Below are positions 12,362-24,030 of a DNA stretch of 64,000 nt, piece by piece. Made by a program: the position numbers and the translations under genes. The notes under the pieces are model-generated. The model saw only the letters and a program-made list of their open reading frames with translations, ran no database searches and was not told the origin of the DNA. Source of the stretch: Clonostachys chloroleuca (Eukaryota; Ascomycota; Sordariomycetes; Hypocreales; Bionectriaceae); the NCBI GenBank assembly GCA_037952775.1, contig JBANAY010000004.1:13826001-13890000 (forward strand), in the 5' to 3' direction. Each line of letters begins with the position of its first letter. Positions within the stretch are counted from its first letter, which is position 1.

Positions 12362-12442
12362 ATAACCCTTCAGGACTTACTTGCCTGGATTATCCGCTGC
12401 TCACCTCACCATCTCAGATCAGTCGAACATCAAACGATCACC

Positions 12443-13838
12443 ATGAGGTCCTTGCTGCTTGCCGTACTTGCAACACCCATTCTGGGAAGTCCTGTCGTGG
12501 AAACCCTGAATGCCCAGGTCAAAGAGCAGCCCAGACAAGTCAATGGAACTGTCGAGTACAGTACCATGTGCAAGTCCTGCCCTTATGATCTTTGTCCTAA
12601 CGTCAACATTCCCTGGGGTGGCGACATCGTTACCCTGACCTGCTGGGCTGAGTGAGTTTCAAGATCAATGAAGCATATAGGCTTTGGCGAAGACTAACTT
12701 AGGATGCAGGGGTGACAATGTCGGAGACACTAAACTCTGGTGTATGTGATTTCCCTTCGCTAGTTCCAGGGTCATGCTAATGCGATGTATAGTAAAGACA
12801 ACTGAGAACTGTTACATTTCCGAGTATGACCTTGTCGAGTACCAGGGAGACTGTAAGTTGTGCCCTTCCTTGTGCCTCAGCAAGCCAGTCGACATTAACC
12901 GCACCACCTGATGTAGTCAGGACTGATCTGAAAACCTGCGGAAAGGTCCCACTCAAGATCACCAAACAGCCTGCTAAGGTCAGGTACCTCTCTGAATGCA
13001 AATGGGGCTACTCCACTTCAGACGAGTCGATGAAATTCTATGGGCGAGATCTTGATGTCACACTCACCTGCTGGACTGAGGGTGGAGAAGTTTTGAACAA
13101 TCCGTAAGTCTGGGCAAGCGTCAATGTCTCATGAAACTCAATAGCTAACATTCGATTGATAGCTACTGGTACAAGGTAATCATATCTGGACCGCTTCGAT
13201 GGTTGATGTGAAACTGATTCATACACTACAGACCACTGATAACTGCCACGTTTCCGGCTCTGGCCTCTGGGCCACACCTAGTATGTCCAAGGAATCCACA
13301 CGTTTCATTGAGCAAGCATAGCTAACATACAACAGACCGCGAAAAGCTGGACAACTGCGGCCCTGAGCCTGGCCCACGCATTAATGAGACAAAGCGGTCA
13401 ATTGACGACGAAGGAGCTCGCCCTGTTGAGCTCCCTTCTCGCGAAGATGACGAGGAAGAAGTAGAGATCGTGGAAGACGATGAGCCAAGCTTACTCCGCC
13501 GTTGGCTCCAGCCGGAGCAAATTGGGGAGGAGTACGCACCCTGCTACAAGTGTCCCACTGCCACCACAAGCTCTACTTGCCCTCGCGTGAAGAGATACGA
13601 GTACAACAACACCGTTGTGAGCCAGTGCCTGACCAGCGAGGACGTCACATACCCCAACGGATCATTCTCTTCAACCTATTGGCTGGTGAGTTACCCCCTT
13701 TAGAATTACTTGGCGTATACTAATAATTGACTTCAGCTGACCACTGACTGGTGCTACGTGAACGGAAATGATTTCTGGGTTCCACCTTGGGATAACTACC
13801 GCTACCCCAGGTGTTCAAACTGGGCTGGGTATCCTTAA
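12443..13838 (+). CDS. Secreted protein with three copies of a Cys-rich SH3-like domain, eight exons
   Basis: Exons are 12443-12651, 12710-12741, 12793-12852, 12917-13103, 13163-13175, 13232-13280, 13336-13685 and 13737-13838; all phases agree and give 333 aa. A signal peptide (MRSLLLAVLATPILG) is followed by three repeats sharing a pattern: an N-terminal Cys, then a TLTCW(A/T)EG-type strand, then W(L/Y)KTT(E/D)NC. Repeat 1 has WLKTTENCYIS, repeat 2 has YWYKTTDNCHVS, and repeat 3 has YWLLTTDWCYV. A linker between repeats 2 and 3 is strongly acidic (EDDEEEVEIVEDD) and preceded by KRS, then LLRRW, suggesting proteolytic processing. Similar exon boundaries recur near the KTT block of each repeat, as expected after internal duplication. 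The pattern recalls bacterial SH3b cell-wall-binding domains, but this is inference. One exon is only 13 nt. Function unknown; extracellular. Confidence 0.8.
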
Positions 13839-14044
13839 ATGCCTTATATATCGATGATAATGAGCCAGTTTCAGCACATATAGTGATGGCTTATTGGATA
13901 ACACAGAGTCCAATACTTGATATCGAATTTTAAACTATGCTCAACGACCATTTACCTTGACTGACATGAAAATCACGTAGAAGCTAAGGTTGAGGCTCTT
14001 GAGGTTGTGTTATAATTCAAAGCAACCAATCATAAAGCTCCTAT

Positions 14045-14948
14045 TTAGTTGTTCCTTTTTGTCCAAGGGCTCAGTGCTTGTAAAATACCCTCATACAACT
14101 TTCGTTCACTAGAGCTCTCCAACAGCCCATTCCAGACGTCATCCCCCATACCTTTGTAAAAAAGCAACCAGCCACCCAAAATAAAGTCTGCATAGCTCAC
14201 TTCCTCGCCCAAAATGTATGGTCCCTCGTTTTTCTTAACAAGATCATTCAGCTCTCCAAAAATAGGAGCAAGCTTCTTGAATACCAGGCTTTGGGGGTTC
14301 TCTTTTTCGAATTGTTCAAGAGACATACCGAGGCGCTCGGATCTCGTCCTGTGGAAATATTCTTTGCTAATCTCACTCAAATACACCTTGGGAACTCTGG
14401 TTTTGTAGACTGGCTCTAAGACTACATCCAGCTTATCAAGTGCATCGAGGAGCGGCTGCTGGAGAGGGTTGCCTAGGTGAAGACTTGGTGCTGGATGACT
14501 TCTCTCAATGGCTTCGGCAATGACGTACGAGTCCATAAGGTACTTTCCGTCCGGCAACATTAGAGCTGGACTGCTGAATTTGTGTCCATTGGTATTTGGG
14601 GCAACACTGCAGAATGTCAGCATTGAATAATATACGCAAGATATCTAGTAGGCCCCTGACACTGGCTCAAGTCTTGCCTGGAGATGTGGATATTCGACCT
14701 ATTCAAGGGTGGTCAATTGTCTTCTCGCTCACGCGGCATAGAAACCTCCATGACCTTACCCATTCTGTCTGGTAATCAATCGATTTATAATTTAGAACCA
14801 TCCGAGCTTAGGATTATGATTAGCATATGTGTCACTCTAGAGAATAAGGAGATGCCTCTTGCTTACTTTTCCACGGATTCAACGACCAGCACTTTCGCGG
14901 TTCCTTGGTCGGAATATCGATCAAGGTAAATGTACCTGAAGCCATCAT
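14045..14948 (-). CDS. Glutathione S-transferase, fungal etherase/Ure2-related type
   Basis: Exons are 14867-14948, 14760-14806, 14661-14698 and 14045-14606, giving 242 aa with matching phases. The N-terminal thioredoxin-like half runs from FTLIDIPTKEPRKCWSLNPW through TRMVLNYKSIDYQTEW, then VEYPHLQARLEP, into APNTNG. The block MDSYVIAEAIE corresponds to the glutathione-binding SNAIL/TRAP region. The C-terminal half is the all-helical GST domain (LGEEVSYADFILGGW). Family members conjugate glutathione to electrophiles or cleave ethers in the cytosol. The donor of the third intron (GTCAGG) is weak, but it is the only one that keeps frame. It converges with nothing; its start faces the SDR gene 700 bp away. 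Confidence 0.85.
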
Positions 14949-15645
14949 AAAAGCTTAGGTATCAAGAGACGACAGATTTCTGGACGTCCTGCGTCTCTCA
15001 AAGCAATATATCAAGGCCAGGTGTAGATGCCAGGGCGTAGTGACTCAGAATTGATTTCCAAGCAGCCCCTCACTTTGACCCACAGCCTGAGCCAGCCGCT
15101 CGCGATCGATGACATGCCAGCGGCGGCCAATCAATCGAGGCTCTAGGATCATACTTTCTCAATACAGCAATGGTGGAGATGAAAGTGGTACCCTTCCCAG
15201 GTATGAAGTCCACCGATGGGATAACACACTCAAAGGTATACGCTGCTGCTGTTGCTGCTCAAACCAGATGCCGGAGATTTCAAATAAGGATATTATTGTG
15301 TATTTGATCTTAGATGCTATAAATACGACTGTGTACTGTCAAAAAGAAATATCATCCATCTCGAGCGCTATACATTCAACCGGTATAATTATCTCCCCAC
15401 CAGCAGCGACAAACCAGGATTCGGACCAAATAACAAAAACATTTCCAGTTTCCTCCCCTTCCTCTTTCGTTTATCAAAGACTTTCCCGGGAGCTCCCCCG
15501 AATCTACTATTCAAACGAATGCTTTCCATTTGAGAGGGGTGACGGATGCCTACTCAAATTCAACAAATCAGTTGACAACAGATGTTATGTCAACTTCGAT
15601 TTCGAATGTGGAAATGTCTAGCGTGGAAGAAGCATGCTCCATATC
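14949..15645. other. Spacer between GST and SDR genes
   Basis: The open frame at 15109-15621 on the plus strand lies antisense to the flanking genes, with no motif or signal peptide. I regard it as chance. The spacer holds the GST promoter and the SDR 3' flank. Confidence 0.4.
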
Positions 15646-16602
15646 TTACTTCTTGGCTGCTTGGGCCATGGCCTTATTGAATGGGACGACGCTCTCTATA
15701 AGCACATCCTGATAATTTGTTAGTAGCACGATCAAGGACGTGATATGTTTTCACTTACCATAACTGATTGGGGGAAGCAATAATAGCCGAATTTCCCCAT
15801 TTCGGCAGAGGTACCAACCCATATCGTTCCAGATGTTCCCTTCTCAACCTCTCGGATTACTCGTGCTGCATACTGTCGAGGTGCGATTGCGCCTGGCTGG
15901 CGTAACAGATTTGGGACGCCTTCTACGAAATCTTTGATTCCATAATAATGAGAAGTCTCAGGGATTTTGACTTCAGACACTGTCGGGGTACTTGAAGAGC
16001 CCACAGAAGATGTAGCCAGTGTGATAGTCCGGACTCCGAGGGGCTTGAGCTCACGACGCCAAGTATCGCTTGCCGAGATCAAAGCAGCCTTCGAACCATT
16101 ATACACACCTTCTATATGTTAGACGAGCCGTTGAAGGCATGCTAATTTGAGACTTACTCATGAGTGCCATGGGGAGATAGGCGCTACAGGATGCATTGTT
16201 GACAAGGCAACCTTTGGCCTCTATCAATAGTGGGGAGAAAGCTTGCAGCATAGCGAGCGGAGCCCAGAAATTAAGATCGAAAACTTTCTTGCCTTCCTCA
16301 ATTGAGACGTCTAATGCAGGCGCGATGGCTGCTTGGCCACTGTTGTTGATGAGGACGTCGAGCGTACCGCCGGTTTTCTGCTTGACGCTTTCGACGGCAG
16401 CGGCAATGGACTCTGACTTCAAGACATCGAGTTCCAGAACAGTGACGTTGGATGCGTTTGCTAGGCCCTGGGAAATCTTTGACGTTGTGCGGGCTGTCGC
16501 AAAGACGTGATATCCTTTCTCGCAGAATCCTTCAGCTAGGCCGGCACCGATGCCACCGGCAGAGCAGCCGGTGATCAGGACAGACTTTCGACGAGGAGCC
16601 AT
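15646..16602 (-). CDS. Short-chain dehydrogenase/reductase, Ayr1-like
   Basis: Exons are 16158-16602, 15759-16111 and 15646-15708; the total is 286 aa. The NAD(P)-binding motif TGCSAGGIG is at residues 11-19, followed by ARTTSK, which favours NADPH. NNSG takes the place of the more usual NNAG. The catalytic tyrosine and lysine are Y152 and K156 (YNGSK), with a Ser-rich block before them (NNASCSAYLP). The layout matches the 1-acyldihydroxyacetone-phosphate reductase (Ayr1) group, which in many ascomycetes also includes secondary-metabolite reductases. The last exon codes only 20 residues ending QAAKK. It is divergent from the transcription factor at 16984, sharing a 381-bp intergenic region. 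Confidence 0.88.
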
Positions 16603-16692
16603 TATGATAGAACTTGATTGTATGTGAGATCGGAAAAAAATGTTCCAATGCAGTGTGATGAACAGCTTAAATTAAAACCTGGAACCGACATC

Positions 16693-16705
16693 CTTTTATA
16701 TATAT
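16693..16705 (-). promoter_or_regulatory. TATA box of the SDR gene
   Basis: TATATATAAAAGG on the minus strand lies about 90-100 bp before the ATG at 16602, inside the intergenic region shared with the divergent transcription factor gene. Confidence 0.5.
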
Positions 16706-16983
16706 TGATTCTTTGACAGAGAGCAACTCTCCCGCTGTGCATTGTACATGATGCTTCGTCCCGCCAGCCGATGACCCTTTGCAAACTCCGCCGCTATACC
16801 ACAAACAGCAACCAAAAGATGGTCTTGGCATTCGGGATTGATCCACATGGCTTCAATTTTGGGAGCCGGACGGATGACATGATGCTCATCTCTCTCTGGC
16901 CCCGCGCCGGCTGACCCATTCATAAAGACCGTTCTTCCTCCTTTGACCGAGTCTGGCAAACAAACCAAAAGCCAAGACCGAGC

Positions 16984-18531
16984 ATGGAACGACTCAACGC
17001 CGGGCGAAAGAGCCGCCACCCATCGAAAGTGGCCGAGATGCCATTCATTGTATCCCGGGACCTTGAAAAGGCCGACGCTACCACCAGAAAGCTCATCCGC
17101 AGCCATGTGATGCAGGGGAAGAAGAAGATGAGGGTCCGTCCTCGCAAGAGCATGCAGGTGCAGGCCGTTGTGATACAGCCCATACCGAAGGCGGAATCCG
17201 AAGCAACGCTGGCGGAGGAAATGAGGCATCGGTACACGACATCCATGCCGAGACGCGTCGGCTCAGACCTCTCCTTCATTGACTTTGCTGATGACATAGA
17301 GCTGTCAATGCTTCTCAACATGATGAAAAGTACGTACAAAATACCCTTTATGTCTCAATTCTCCGAATCAAACTGATCTTGTTTAGTCGCTGATGTCGCA
17401 TTGGGCATTATCTTCCCCCTATTGAACGTAGTCGGAATCCGCGTGGATCAGGAAAAGCGGCTGTACCCGATACAAGGTGACGCCGCTGCCCTTCACATCT
17501 CCGTCTACGCCGTTGAAGATTTTATGAACAAAGTATTACGATATAATCGCGATTCTAGCTATAATGCGATGATCCATTACCATAAAGGATTACGGATTCT
17601 TCGGGAGCGCCTCCTAGGTGATGATGAGAAAGCAAAGACAGCCGACTCTACACTTGGCGCGATATTGAAGCTTGCAAGTGCTGCGCAATTCTGTGGAGAC
17701 ACACAGACAGCTGTCCAGCATATGAGGGGTGTCTACCGAATTATAGATATCAGGGGCGGTTTGAATGTCTTTGACGGGACGGAAATCCAGTTCGAGACGT
17801 GCAGGTAATTCATGAAGCTAGAGTTATAAAAGGTACAAACTAACTTGCCATAGATATGACCTAAGCATTGCTCTGCTGAGTGGGTTGAAGCCCTTCTTTT
17901 TCAATTCGGAGGAATCCTTCATTCCGTATCCTGAAGAGCTTCTAATACTAGATGACGAACACAAAGACTCTCCGGAGCACACGAGCTTTCTGTGCCATGT
18001 TCAAAATGATCTAGCAGTGGCCTGGCGCGTGTTGAGGAGATTTTGCTCACTAGCTAATCTTGGAGTACACACCCGCCGTCGGATGCGTCCTCGGTTGATC
18101 CTTGATACAATGAATTCAGTCATGTACCGCCTCCTTCACATGGAGTTTGCTGCCGATTCAACTGATGAGTCTATACGGTTCGGTTTACTGGCATTCTCCC
18201 ATCATGTCTTTCTCCAGTGGCATGAAATTCGGCCAGTCACTTCTACTTTTCCCACACCTACCGAAGCCAAATTCTACAATCAGACTCTTTTAAGAAATTG
18301 TCACCGCATCTAAATCTTTGGTTTCTGATGATCGCAGCAATCTCAATCTTCGACGTGTCGGCAGAGATGTGGCTCGAAGATGCCCTACGGAAATATATTG
18401 AAAAGACTGGTTTGAGAAAATGGAAGGATGTGCAGGAAATGATGAGTTCAGTCATGTGGGTTGCCGTATTGGATGAGCAACCATCCAGACGCATTTTCAA
18501 CTCGATCCGGCCAACAAGGCCTAAAGGTTGA
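16984..18531 (+). CDS. Fungal-specific transcription-factor-like protein without zinc finger; frame broken near the C-terminus
   Basis: Exons are 16984-17329, 17387-17804 and 17854-18531. The N-terminal block FIVSRDLEKADATTRKLIRS continuing HVMQGKKKMR is the signature of the fungal group that carries the Fungal_trans_2-type (DUF3468) domain but lacks the Zn2Cys6 binuclear cluster. The middle block (ILKLASAAQFCGDTQTAVQH, MRGVYRIIDIRGG) is typical. In exon 3 the frame ends at 18313, but the conserved tail (LNLWFLMIAAISIFDVSAEM ... MMSSVMWVAVLDEQPSRRIF) continues one frame over from about 18280. Either one base is missing at about 18260-18290, or a 59-nt intron (18236-18294, GT..AG, in phase) is spliced out. 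It probably regulates the divergent SDR or nearby genes; this is inference. Confidence 0.7.
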
Positions 18532-19466
18532 CCACAGTCGCGATCAGGCTACACTGTGTCTGGTATCGAGTTCACACAATTAAGTTGATTAGAAATTCTT
18601 TGGAACTGCACCAAAGGTCGAGGATTCCCTACATATTAGGATCACGACATAATATCATAAAAAAGGAAAATCCACTTCAAGCCGAGAGAGAACATTGAGG
18701 TAGATACAGCAAATGAATTGGCTCTGTATGGACGTTCTATGTACCCATATCCTGGTCAGCATCACTGTCATGACGACTATCAACCAACACTTTCTGCCAC
18801 GCCATAAGTCCCATGATCGTCTATTCATACCCCATAACAGGCAGTTGGTCGTCCTTGGAAGGGGAAGCTCCACAGGCCGGTTAATTTCTTCCTCCAAAGC
18901 CATCACATGTCACAAAATTGCAAATATTTCAGGCTACCCTCAGAAATCCATCAATTTCTCAAAGACAACCGTTTCCGAGATTACCGTAGGAAAGGAAGAC
19001 GCGGGTCTATTTAGCCACGATGTGCTGCTCGAGTGACTATGTCCAGGATGATGGCCGCCAAGGCTCCATGATCTGATGCGTTATTGAAATGTGATAACTG
19101 GCAGGTATTAGATACATTTTGTCCCGGCCGTAAATTCTCGGTCAGATTTTCGGGTGTTCGTGCACCAGCTCGCCTAATCTCGCTTCCATGCAATGGCAAC
19201 TCGCATCACTCCCGTCTTCTTCCAGTAAACAGTAAACGCAGCTGAGTCCGCTAGTTTAGTTCACTAGTAGCCTGCCGAGGCGTATTACACCGTATCCCCC
19301 CGCCCCATTGTTCTTTATTAGAGTTCCATGTGAGCGACCGCAAATAAACGGAGCCAGCTACGACATTGAACTCAACACAGATATCCTTCTTCTCTCTTCT
19401 GTTTCTCCTCTGCTCAATTCATTTAATCCACACGTACAGTCACTATACAGAGAACCCATCCCCGCC
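18532..19466. other. Intergenic region before the cutinase-like gene
   Basis: I see no supported gene. The plus-strand open frame at 18713-19036 lacks motifs. The last 200 bp are CT-rich, as in a strong fungal promoter and leader. Confidence 0.4.
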
Positions 19467-20508
19467 ATGCGAACTTCGGCCATCCCCGTTGCCATCGTCG
19501 GAGCAGCCGCGGCGGCAAATGCCTCAACCGTCGGATGCTCCGGCGGCCTACAAATTCTTCTTGCCCGCGGCACGGGAGAGAAACTCAACAGCAGCATAGC
19601 CAACCGAGTCGCAGAGGGCATCATAGAGCGCATCCCAAATTCCAACTTCACCTCCTTGGACTACCCGGCTACCTTCACGAACCCCCCTTATAAATCCTCT
19701 GTTGATGATGGAGTCAATATTCTGAAGAATGCACTCGACAACTATCATTCCACCTGTCCAGATGGCAAGATTGCGGTCATTGGATATTCACAGGCAAGAA
19801 ACCGATAGCTGAACTGCATGACAGGGACAATGGGGGCAGTGCTGACCCCATTCGATATTTTAGGGTGCTCAAGTATCCACTTACGCATTTTGCGGGGGAA
19901 ATGGGACAAATAGTGCCAGCACGGAGCTGACCAAGAATGGTTCGCTCCCCGAGATTTCCTCCGCCAAACTACTCCGTCTTTGAATTAGACGACTAACTAC
20001 TTCTCAAACTACCAGTGGTTGCGATCCTCGAATTCGGCAACCCAACCCATGTCGCCAATGCGACCTACAATCGGGGAAACAGCACAAGAGACGGCGTAGG
20101 TGCACCCAGCGCAGGTTTGGCTCTAGAGGCAGCTGCTAACGTCCAACTTCACAGATATTTGCCCTGGACGGAGACGCGGTGAAGAGATGCGAAAGCCTCG
20201 GTGACAGTCTGAGATCTTACTGCGACACAGGCGATACCTACTGTGACCTTGGCAATGTTACAGGCGTCCACACCAGCTACTTCAAAAGATACACCGACGA
20301 AACGGTCGACTTTGTCGTCAGCCGCTACCAAAACGCAGACAACCAAAGTTCCCCCACGACATTGCCAACAGGCTCGACCACGACTGGGGTGGGTAGCTCA
20401 GCCTCGGCAACAGGCGATGCTGGCAATAGTGCGCCCTGGCTAGGGCCGGGGAATGGCATACTTTACACAGCCCCCTTAGCTGTATGGGCCTTCTTTCAGC
20501 TGCTCTAA
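19467..20508 (+). CDS. Secreted cutinase/acetylxylan-esterase-family enzyme, probably GPI-anchored
   Basis: Exons are 19467-19793, 19864-19939, 20016-20095 and 20155-20508, giving 278 aa. A signal peptide (MRTSAIPVAIVGAAAAANA) is followed by the alpha/beta-hydrolase core of PF01083. The nucleophile elbow is GYSQ-G with S108; the acid is probably D188 (in CDTGDTYC) and the base H200 (GVHTSYF). Paired Cys flank the triad, as in cutinases. The C-terminus has a Ser/Thr/Gly-rich spacer and an uncharged tail (ILYTAPLAVWAFFQLL), which fits a GPI signal. Intron 1 begins GC rather than GT (CAG/GCAAGA) and sits directly after the catalytic Ser-Gln. Intron 2 has a weak donor, GTTCGC. It would cleave ester bonds of cutin, suberin or acetylated xylan at the cell surface. 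Confidence 0.88.
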
Positions 20509-22704
20509 ATAAGTATAGCGCCGGTCGTGGTGAAGCACACATTACATTGTTGATATTCTGGGTTTTGTTGGAAGGCTTTTCCAAAGCGTACGCTGTAGAG
20601 TAGATAGGTTAAAAGTGGTTGATTGAGTTACTATCCTAGCTACAGAAGTGAACCGGTTATAAATACGGTTCCAGAGCGGTCCTGACTAAGCGAACCGCTC
20701 TGCTTCTGGCTTCCAGCCAGTGACTGCTAGTTAGGGGTATTTAGTATACCAACAGGTTTATCTTTTTTCCATGCCATATATGGTAGTCAAAGCCGTTTTA
20801 CCTCGGATCAACAGCGAGACATTAATTCTATCGAAGCCTTGGTTGCTCTTCCAAACAGGGAAATTTGAAGCCGTTCCTGGAACTTCACAGCCTATATGGC
20901 ATGCCCCAAATCCTTGGATCCTAGAGCGGGAAAGGAGCATCAAAATTCTAAGAATCGCTGCCCTTGTTCATATTCTAATGTGAAAGAGGAGGAATATGGC
21001 GGGGGAGATCATCACTAGAATACAGAGCTGAATTAGATGAACGAATTAAAGACTTCTCGGATAATATTCAAGTTCATTACGCCCACAAGTCGTTGCAACA
21101 TTTTGTAAACTGTGGATATCCTTTATACATCGGTTGTCAACCAAATCACTACAAAAAAAAACTACATTTTCATTCATTTGAATAAACGTTGTATACGGAA
21201 AGAGAGTTTGTGTATAAAGTTAAATAACAATGGAAGATGCCAGACCCGACAAGTCAACACAATGAATACGAAAGGTTAATATAAGCTTCGCTAGCCCAAG
21301 GGGATAAACATTGTATGGCCTCTCTTTCAGGCTCTTGATAACCTAGTGTAATTGGAAAGTGAATTTTGTTCTTTCTCTTCCTTCATCTGCATAGCCTTGT
21401 TGAAGGAAATAGGTGCATGGCAGGTACCCGAGATAAAATCTACTCCCTCATTTTAAATAATGAGGCTATCAAACCACGGGATGCAGGAATTGAAAAGATT
21501 TGCGTGGGACAAATATCGGGCATTTACAGTACTAGCAACACCAACTATTCAACTACTTCCATTTAATTCACTTAACCGTTCTTCCCGATTTCTTTTTAAC
21601 CATGACTTAATAAGACTGAACCCATAGCCACGTTATTATCAACATCAAATTATAAATACTATATCTATCAGTGTTACTTCCTTTGATTGTTTTAATTGTT
21701 GTCGCCGGCGGTCTGGCCCTTCATCCAGCCACCACCCACTTACTTTGTATGTATCATATGATAGATTGAATTGCAAATTCTCCTCAAGACGGCATGAGTT
21801 TATCCGTTAACAATTCATGTAACTATAGACTCAATACTCGTAACGTTTCAGCGCTGCTAAACATAGTTCTTAGCCTGGATATCTGAAACGTAGCACGCGG
21901 GGCATCTTCACCAATCTGCATGTGATATGCATCCACGTGAAGGAAGAGGCAGCCCAAATTCCCCCGAATAGGAATTGAATGGCGCCCCAAGTACACCAAC
22001 TCTACGGTTGGACGGCATGATCTATAAGGAATGTTTAAGTCAAGTACATCGAGGTTTGTAGGTCAAACTGTCACGTGCGTTGGGTTGGAAGAATAAATCC
22101 CCAACAACATCCCAATCCTAATCCATTGCCTTCCTCTTCCATAACTTATTCACTAAGCTTCCAAGAAAACAGTATGTCTAGTCCTGTAACTCGATACATC
22201 CGGCTTTAACTCGGGAGCCTCCTTGAATCCATATCTCACTACGGATAATGACTCTAGTCTTGTCTACCAGGATAACTAACATAAGGCAGTAATCGTTGAA
22301 GCAATGAACCAATGATGAAGACAAACCCCATCATGAATCAACCGCGAGAGTTCTTTATAAGTTTCCACCTCATCGGGGCATTTGTGTAAGTAGTCTGCAA
22401 AAGGTTTTGCTGGTCTGAAACACATATTGACTTCTTCACATCAATTACAGCTCGCATTCACGACGAAAAGGATCATAAAGCGGTAATGATGGGAAAGCTA
22501 AATTTTGAGCAATACTCTATATATGGCTAAGACCTTTGGGAGCTCTTCAAAACAGGACCAAGGCTCGAAAAGGATTTACTTCCCATTTTCCATAGTTTCT
22601 TCAATTTCGTTAAGTAGTGAACCCGAGAACGAGGTCAAGGGCCACATGACTTTCATTGCAACGTTCAATGATTCGTCAAAAAAATATCCTCTGAAGAGGG
22701 ACAT
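20509..22704. other. AT-rich gene-free stretch with a dispersed repeat
   Basis: No gene is supported. It contains the second copy of the 66-bp repeat at 21201-21266. Short open frames at 20771-20983 and 21366-21566 have no recognisable content. Confidence 0.5.
21201..21266. repeat. Dispersed repeat, copy B (66 bp)
   Basis: It aligns with 9541-9606 at 58 of 66 positions without gaps; similarity continues a few bases upstream (TATACGGAA here, TATACAGAA there). Confidence 0.7.

Positions 22705-24030
<1,326 letters not shown>

Larger units (their letters stand above)
7659..12442. other. Long AT-rich, repeat-bearing, gene-free region (about 4.8 kb)
   Basis: I see no convincing gene. The part from 8650 to 11150 is AT-rich and holds the 45-bp palindrome at 9690-9734, a copy of the dispersed repeat at 9541-9606, a short repeat at 9198-9219, and several short hairpins. 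It looks like decayed transposon sequence, possibly LTR-derived, but no reverse transcriptase, integrase or transposase reading survives. The part from 11150 to 12442 has higher GC and several overlapping chance frames on both strands. Confidence 0.5.
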
